A stretch of 64,000 nt of DNA from Cyclobacteriaceae bacterium (GTDB taxonomy: Bacteria; Bacteroidota; Bacteroidia; Cytophagales; Cyclobacteriaceae): contig JABFRS010000001.1 of the NCBI GenBank assembly GCA_013141055.1, forward strand, positions 3,155,319 through 3,219,318, in the 5' to 3' direction. Below the pieces are notes generated by a model. That model worked only from the letters and a program-made list of their open reading frames with translations. It did not search any database and was not told the DNA's origin. Every line of letters begins with the position of its first letter. Position 1 is the stretch's first letter. Positions 58,580-64,000 of the stretch are shown here, piece by piece. The translations under genes and the position numbers were made by a program.

Positions 58580-60121
58580 ATGTCAAAGGAGAAATTCATT
58601 ACCACGATCAACACCTCTTATACAATGCCAGGCGCTTCTATTTATTTAGGAGCAGGAGTATTTGAAGGGGAGATTCTTTCAGAAGCAAAAGTTAATCTTC
58701 CTCTGCGAATGATGACGCGACATGGATTGGTCACAGGAGCAACGGGTTCGGGTAAAACAAGAACTCTTCAGTTGATGGCGGAGCAACTTTCTGCTGCTGG
58801 TGTCTCTGTATTTATGCCAGACATGAAGGGAGATATTTCCGGTATGGCTAAAGAAGGCTTAGCAAATGATAAAATCAATGAACGCGCAAAGGCCCTTAAT
58901 TATAAATTTAATCCTGCAGGATTTCCCGTAGAGATCTATTCACTCAGTGGAAAGTTAGGTGCTCAAATGAGAGCTACTGTTACGGAATTCGGACCAGTGT
59001 TGTTAAGTAAAGTTTTGGAATTGAATGATGTCCAAAGCAGTGTATTGATGATCCTTTTCAAATATGCTGACGATAAGGAATTACCAATCGTAGATCTCAA
59101 GGATCTGAAAAAAGTATTAAATTATTTATCAGAAGGAACTGGAGCTGCAGAGATTAAGGAGGCGTATGGAAAAATTTCTTCCTCTACATCCGGCACTATT
59201 TTAAGAAAAATTGTTGCTCTGGAGCAGCAAGGTGTCGATCAGATATTCGGAGAGAGGTCTTTTGATATTGAAGATCTTATGGAAAAGGTGGATGGAAGAG
59301 GAGTGATCAGCTTATTGAATGTTTCAGATGTTCAAAGTCAGCCGGCTATTTTCTCAACCTTCATGCTCTCCTTACTTGCAGAGCTATATCAATCCCTTCC
59401 TGAGGCGGGAGATATTGACAAACCAAAGCTGGTATTCTTTCTTGATGAGGCACATTTACTTTTTAATGAAGCCCCCAAAGCCTTCATGGATCAGATCGAA
59501 CAGGTGATCCGGTTGATTCGGTCAAAAGGAGTGGGGGTATTTTTTTGTACTCAGCTAACACAGGATGTACCCTCATCAGTTCTTTCACAATTGGGGAACA
59601 GAGTCCATCATGTGATCCGCTCCTTTACTCCAAATGATGTCAAGGATTTGAAGGAAACAGTGAAAACGTTTCCAAAGTCTGAATTTTATGACATTGAAAA
59701 GCAGTTCACTCAACTCGGTATTGGCCAGGCATTTATCACGGTATTAAACGAAAAGGGCATCCCCACAGAAACAGTGGTTACTCATCTGGCGCCGCCTGCA
59801 TCTGTAATGGGACCGTTAATTACAGCAGAATATCAGGAACATCTGAATGGTTCAGAGATGTTCAAAAAGTATAAGGAAGCAGTTGATCCAAAAAGTGCTT
59901 TTGAAATTCTGACAGAACGGGTTCAGGCAGTAAAAGAAGAACAGGAGCAAGCAGCTGAACAAAAACAAGCTGCAAAACCTGCTGCAAAATCAGGGCGTGC
60001 AGAAAAAAGTACCTTTGAAGAAGTAATGACTTCTCCCATTACCAAACAGGTGGGAAAGGAAATTGTAAGAGGAGTCTTTGGAATGTTGTTTGGAACAACC
60101 ACACGCCGAAGAGGGAGGTAA
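58580..60121 (+). CDS. HerA-like ATPase (DUF853 family)
   Basis: A 513-aa P-loop ATPase of the HerA/FtsK superfamily: Walker A GATGSGKT (about 52-59) and Walker B LVFFLDEAHLLF (about 284-295), with FFCTQLTQDVPSSVL following and a DUF853 C-terminal region. The end is Ala/Gln/Lys-rich and then basic (GTTTRRRGR). HerA proteins form hexameric DNA translocases; DUF853 members are of unknown function and are often annotated as helicase-like. No nuclease (NurA) partner is nearby. Confidence 0.9.
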   Translation: MSKEKFITTINTSYTMPGASIYLGAGVFEGEILSEAKVNLPLRMMTRHGLVTGATGSGKTRTLQLMAEQLSAAGVSVFMPDMKGDISGMAKEGLANDKINERAKALNYKFNPAGFPVEIYSLSGKLGAQMRATVTEFGPVLLSKVLELNDVQSSVLMILFKYADDKELPIVDLKDLKKVLNYLSEGTGAAEIKEAYGKISSSTSGTILRKIVALEQQGVDQIFGERSFDIEDLMEKVDGRGVISLLNVSDVQSQPAIFSTFMLSLLAELYQSLPEAGDIDKPKLVFFLDEAHLLFNEAPKAFMDQIEQVIRLIRSKGVGVFFCTQLTQDVPSSVLSQLGNRVHHVIRSFTPNDVKDLKETVKTFPKSEFYDIEKQFTQLGIGQAFITVLNEKGIPTETVVTHLAPPASVMGPLITAEYQEHLNGSEMFKKYKEAVDPKSAFEILTERVQAVKEEQEQAAEQKQAAKPAAKSGRAEKSTFEEVMTSPITKQVGKEIVRGVFGMLFGTTTRRRGR

Positions 60122-60145
60122 TCAATTTATCCTTAATTAAAGAAC

Positions 60146-61036
60146 CTAGGCTCTTGCCATCAAATATTTTTTAGGAGTTACTCCAAATTTTTTCTTAAAG
60201 GCCGCAATGAAGTGACTCGGGTTGGTATATCCGATCTGATATGCAACTTCATTAACCTGATATTTCGCAGAGTCAAGGATTACCCGTGAGTGATCAAGCT
60301 TGTGATCTAATAGGAAGCCATAAACAGTGTTTCCATAGATTTCTTTGAACCCGACCTTTAACTGATATTCATTAAGTCCCGCTTGTTTTGCCAGTTCTTT
60401 CAGACTGGGTGGCGCTTCCATGTGCTTTAACAAGAACTCTTTTGCATGTTTAATTTTACGAACCGTCTCTTCATCATTCAGAAAAGGACAACTCTCAGTA
60501 TTGGGCTTCTTCGCAGAAAAGTAAAGGCTCAGAAGTTCAAGTGCCTTTGCCTGATAATATAGTTTTTCTGAAGTTTCACTCACCTGCATAGAGAATAACT
60601 GGTTCAACACTACATACAGGTGTGCAGGAATTTCTCTCTCATCATAAAACTTTCTGTTGATGTTCTCAGGTTTCAGGAATGGAAGTGCGTCATGGACAAA
60701 AAGTTTATGAAGGCTTTCAAGGGAGATCGTTAGAACCACAATCCTGCTATTCGCCGAAAGCTTTAGATTGAATGGAAGATCTTTCTCCGGATTATAAAAG
60801 AAGTAATTCCACTGTTTTTGTATCTCCCTGCTGTAGTGTGGTCCGAATTCAAATACGGCGTGTCCCTCCATGCAGAAGTAAAAGTGAATGATGGATTTTT
60901 TGACTTGTGTGGGCAGTTCAATGGGAATATTGGCGGTGTTTTCCACGATTCCCAGAGAGATGTCATCCCGCTCATACATCACCCTAATTTTATCTTTGAG
61001 GGTATTTTCAGCTAAAACCTCTTCTGTCGTTTTCAT
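60146..61036 (-). CDS. AraC-family transcription regulator
   Basis: A 296-aa regulator: a variable N-terminal half (about 1-190), which starts with a beta-rich segment like other ligand-binding AraC proteins, then a C-terminal double helix-turn-helix (about 198-292; LKELAKQAGLNEYQLKVGF and VNEVAYQIGYTNPSHFIAAF). Regulators of this form divergently control TonB-receptor genes for siderophores or haem. The receptor gene lies 163 bases away on the other strand, so this is probably its regulator. Confidence 0.92.
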   Translation of the reverse strand: MKTTEEVLAENTLKDKIRVMYERDDISLGIVENTANIPIELPTQVKKSIIHFYFCMEGHAVFEFGPHYSREIQKQWNYFFYNPEKDLPFNLKLSANSRIVVLTISLESLHKLFVHDALPFLKPENINRKFYDEREIPAHLYVVLNQLFSMQVSETSEKLYYQAKALELLSLYFSAKKPNTESCPFLNDEETVRKIKHAKEFLLKHMEAPPSLKELAKQAGLNEYQLKVGFKEIYGNTVYGFLLDHKLDHSRVILDSAKYQVNEVAYQIGYTNPSHFIAAFKKKFGVTPKKYLMARA

Positions 61037-61199
61037 TATTATGATAAAAATGTCCGCTAATTTCTTCCTCTAAAACGTATTTTCAAACATTTTGGTCAAA
61101 AGTACCACAATTTATCATTACATCTTCCTGTGATTGAAATGTCATTCTTTATCCTTATGAGGGTATTTTTTATTTAGAAGCATTCTAATCTTTGCGGGC

Positions 61200-63242
61200 T
61201 TGAAAAATTTAACGACACTATTATTAATCGTCTTCATCGAGGCTAGCGCGTTCGGTCAGAAAGCCGACTCATTAAAGAATACTCAGCTTCAGGAAGTAGT
61301 GATTACAGGACAATATGAACCTCAATCTGCACAGAAGTCGGTTTATAAAGTTAGAACCATTCCATCTGAAGTCATTCAGTCGCGTGGTGCAGTCAAGCTC
61401 CAGGATGTTTTGAATACTGAATTGAACATTCGCTTTTCACAAGACATGGCGTTAGGAGGATCGAACCTTTCCATGCAGGGATTGCAGGGACAGAATGTTA
61501 AAGTTCTGATCGATGGAGTTCCAATGGTTGGCCGTCAGGGAACCTCCAATGAAATAAATATTAATCAGATTAATGTAAACTCAATCGATCGCATTGAGAT
61601 CATAGAAGGACCAATGTCAGTAGTATATGGTTCTGATGCTCTTGCTGGAGTTATTAATATCATTACCAAGAAATCTTCCGACGGAAAGCTCGACTTGTCT
61701 GCCAAAGTTCATGAAGAAACAGTTGGTAATGAGTACAGCACTTCGCGGGGAATTCATAATGAGACTGTTGGAATCGGGTATACTCTCAAAAAATTTCATT
61801 TACGAGGTGATTTGAGTCGTAATGATTTTGGTGGATGGATTGGGGACTCTACCGGTCGTGAAAAAACATGGCATCCTAAAACCCAATTACTCACCAGTTT
61901 AGTGACAGGATATAAAGGTGAGAAATCCAATGTTTACTATCGTTTGGACTATACCAATGAGAATATTTTTAACCCTGCCAATTTTGTACAAAATGAAGCG
62001 GTCGATCAGAAGTATATCACGAATCGATTCATGCATCAGGTACAAGGTGGCCATACTTTCTCGAGTCGCCTGAGCTTTAATGGAGCAATTGCTTATACAG
62101 ATTATCAGCGCAAAACACAGACTGTTACCGTTAACAAGAATACGGGTGATGTTCGTCTTTCGCTGGGAGCAGGTCAGCAGGATCTAACAGTTTTTGATGG
62201 ACTCACAGTTAGATCTACTTTTCAGTATAAGGTTAGCGATAATATAACATTACAACCAGGTATTGACCTGAACCATGAAAGTGGATCAGGCGGAAGAATA
62301 AAGGAGGGAACTCAATCTATTGGAGATTATGCATTTTTCCTCTCAGGGGAATGGAAAATTTCCCGAGTACTTCAACTACGTCCTGGAGTTCGTGTGATAC
62401 GTAATACCGTATACGATGCGCCACCAGCCGTTCCTTCTATTAATGCAAAGATTACTTTATCGCCTAAGCATGATTTAAGAGTTTCTTATGGAAGAGGTTT
62501 CCGTGCTCCTTCACTTCGCGAACTATATTTTAATTTCTTTGATGCAAGTCATTCTATTGAAGGAAATCCGAATCTCAAGGCAGAGCAATCTCATAGTGTG
62601 AATGCATCCTGGAACTGGAGAGTAGTTGAGGAAGAAGGAATGAAATTCAATACGGTTGTGGGTGGGTTCTACAATATTGTTGACAATATGATAACCAACG
62701 GTGTTAATCCAAGCAATCCGCTGGTAGTCTCTTATATCAACATTGATAAGTATAAGACGCAAGGGTTTACATGGAACAATACTTTGAAGGCTAAGGCATT
62801 CGATGTGTCTGCTGGTTTTTCATACACTGGTCGCTACAATCAACTTTTTGAAAGCGTTAATGATGTGGACGAATTTGCATGGTCCGCTGAGGCTAACGCA
62901 ACAATTGGCTATCGCCTTATTAAGGCAGGAGTAAATTTAACTGCATTTTATAAGTACACAGGAAACTTGCCATTTTACCAATTTGATGCGGCTACCAGCA
63001 CTGCCGTATTAACGAAAGTTTCTCCTTATAGCTGGGCAGACTTCAGTGTTCAGAAAACCTGGGCAAATCAGAGTTCGGTCTTAAGTCATATCTCATTAAC
63101 GGGTGGTGTTAGAAATCTCTTTGATGTAACCAATGTTAACAATACTGCTGTATCAACCGGTGCTCACTCAGTTGCATGTGCTCAACCGATTGGTTATGGC
63201 CGTTCATTTTTCTTAAGTATTTCGTACCTATTAAATAAATAA
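61200..63242 (+). CDS. TonB-dependent outer-membrane receptor, probably for haem
   Basis: A 680-aa receptor. The start is TTG, chosen because it gives a full signal peptide (NLTTLLLIVFIEASAFG). A likely TonB box (LQEVVITGQ) is followed by the plug domain (about 45-155; LIDGVPMVGRQ, IEIIEGPMSVVYGSDALAGVINII) and the barrel (about 160-680; YGRGFRAPSLRELYF). The final strand ends LSISYLLNK. There is no carboxypeptidase-like N-terminal domain, so it is not a SusC. The HmuY-like gene four bases downstream points to haem as ligand. AraC control is likely. Confidence 0.92.
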   Translation: MKNLTTLLLIVFIEASAFGQKADSLKNTQLQEVVITGQYEPQSAQKSVYKVRTIPSEVIQSRGAVKLQDVLNTELNIRFSQDMALGGSNLSMQGLQGQNVKVLIDGVPMVGRQGTSNEININQINVNSIDRIEIIEGPMSVVYGSDALAGVINIITKKSSDGKLDLSAKVHEETVGNEYSTSRGIHNETVGIGYTLKKFHLRGDLSRNDFGGWIGDSTGREKTWHPKTQLLTSLVTGYKGEKSNVYYRLDYTNENIFNPANFVQNEAVDQKYITNRFMHQVQGGHTFSSRLSFNGAIAYTDYQRKTQTVTVNKNTGDVRLSLGAGQQDLTVFDGLTVRSTFQYKVSDNITLQPGIDLNHESGSGGRIKEGTQSIGDYAFFLSGEWKISRVLQLRPGVRVIRNTVYDAPPAVPSINAKITLSPKHDLRVSYGRGFRAPSLRELYFNFFDASHSIEGNPNLKAEQSHSVNASWNWRVVEEEGMKFNTVVGGFYNIVDNMITNGVNPSNPLVVSYINIDKYKTQGFTWNNTLKAKAFDVSAGFSYTGRYNQLFESVNDVDEFAWSAEANATIGYRLIKAGVNLTAFYKYTGNLPFYQFDAATSTAVLTKVSPYSWADFSVQKTWANQSSVLSHISLTGGVRNLFDVTNVNNTAVSTGAHSVACAQPIGYGRSFFLSISYLLNK

Positions 63243-63246
63243 TTCT

Positions 63247-64000
63247 ATGACTATTAAATTTTTTAAACAAGCATTATTTCTGATGACAATTGCAGGAATG
63301 GCTTTCCTTAACTCTTGTACAAAAGATGATCCTAAGCTTCCTGAGAATCTTGTGGCTTTTGAGTCTGATGCGTTAGGCACTCCGGCTTCCGAAACGGAAG
63401 TAGTGATCAATATCAATTCTCTCCGCTCCATCTCAACAGCAGCAAGTGTGTCCATAAAAATGGAACCTTCTGGAGTAGCATACACCACGGATTTTACAAC
63501 AGAACCAGCAGCTGCTGCGAATGTTGTAACAATAGATGTTCCTGCTAATACAACTTCAACTTCTTTAAAAGTAAAGAAAACAGCAGGCGCATTGTTCGAT
63601 GGTGATGAGAAAATTAAATTCACAATCGAAACATTAGGAACTGGATTGAGCTTGGGAGAAAAGAGCGTCCTGACTCTTTCGTTCTCTGAAATTGTTTCAG
63701 CAGGTGGAACAATGGAAATCAACGGTGGAGGTGCTCTCTTTCCAAACAAAGTATTCATTGACCTTAGCGGAAACCGCCAGACATCAGTTAGCCGCACTTC
63801 ATGGGATCTTGCATTTTCATCAACAGATGATTTTCGTGTTGTCCTGAATTCTCCAAATGGTATGATGGCTTATAAACTGACAGGCCGCACAGACTTATCA
63901 ACCGTAACGGCGGCTGATATCTCTTCTTTTGTTGATCAGCTTTCTGTTCCTGCAGTATTTACTGCTGCCAATACAAGTCCTAATCCAGCGTGGTTAAGCG
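63247..64000 (+). CDS. hmuY: HmuY-like haem-binding lipoprotein (3' end outside window)
   Basis: A frame from the ATG at 63247 stays open to the window end (251 codons). Lipobox FLNSC (Cys24) makes it a lipoprotein. A short Ser/Thr-rich domain (about 30-140) is followed by the HmuY pattern FIDLSGNRQTSVSRTSWDLAF. HmuY proteins catch haem at the surface and pass it to the receptor. It is four bases behind the receptor gene, so they are co-transcribed. Confidence 0.85.
   Translation, partial: MTIKFFKQALFLMTIAGMAFLNSCTKDDPKLPENLVAFESDALGTPASETEVVININSLRSISTAASVSIKMEPSGVAYTTDFTTEPAAAANVVTIDVPANTTSTSLKVKKTAGALFDGDEKIKFTIETLGTGLSLGEKSVLTLSFSEIVSAGGTMEINGGGALFPNKVFIDLSGNRQTSVSRTSWDLAFSSTDDFRVVLNSPNGMMAYKLTGRTDLSTVTAADISSFVDQLSVPAVFTAANTSPNPAWLS

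Overview
The window looks like a chromosomal segment of a Bacteroidota bacterium, most likely a Cytophagales-type free-living species. The evidence is a TamB/TamL pair with a lipidated Omp85 protein, MlaE-F-D in one operon, a HmuY-type lipoprotein behind a TonB-dependent receptor, long multi-PAS histidine kinases, moderate to low GC, and starts that do not depend on strong Shine-Dalgarno sites. No rRNA, tRNA, CRISPR array, prophage or insertion sequence was seen.

Layout: 1-818 is the 3' part of a histidine kinase. 854-3486 holds two multispanning membrane proteins and two divergent tiny lmo0937-type membrane proteins. 3547-12661 is a giant cyclic beta-glucan synthase-like gene preceded by a lone receiver-domain protein. 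12662-14207 is 1.5 kb of non-coding DNA with two different phased short-repeat arrays, a duplicated double-hairpin element and a 145-bp nested palindrome. 14208-21157 is a stress and DNA-repair block: a YciE-like ferritin-fold protein, topoisomerase IB, two PA2169-type four-helix proteins, a ligase-associated exonuclease, an ATP-dependent DNA ligase and a ferritin. 21360-33807 is an envelope-transport block: TamB, TamL, MlaD/F/E and an Omp85-like protein. 33971-43479 is a signalling hub of three histidine kinases and three response regulators. 43565-51143 carries envelope and stress proteins: an OmpA/glycine-zipper lipoprotein, an M23 peptidase, DUF4142, a FAD oxidoreductase and others. 51565-58539 is a mixed set of AsmA-like, SDR, DUF1223, YHS, TPR, amidohydrolase and Dabb proteins. 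58580-64000 has a HerA-like ATPase, then an AraC regulator divergent from a TonB receptor and a HmuY-like lipoprotein that runs off the window.

The main discovery candidate is regulatory. A 16-bp interrupted palindrome (half-sites GTAGAA or GGGGAA, four free bases, then TTCTAC or TTCCCC) occurs in nine intergenic regions. About 60 bp downstream of it, or about one helical turn more or less, lies a sigma-54-like promoter (TGGCA plus seven bases plus TTAC/TTTA/TTGC), or at least a GG-N10-GC core. The genes behind these sites are the stress, iron-storage and envelope genes scattered over the window: both lmo0937 proteins, the PA2169 operon, ferritin, tamB-tamL, a small membrane protein, the OmpA/glycine-zipper lipoprotein, a 100-aa surface protein and the FAD oxidoreductase. 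The receiver/glucan-synthase operon may belong too. Two more genes (DUF892, and the DUF4142 operon) have the promoter without a clear palindrome. This reads as one sigma-54 stress regulon with an unidentified enhancer-binding activator encoded outside the window.
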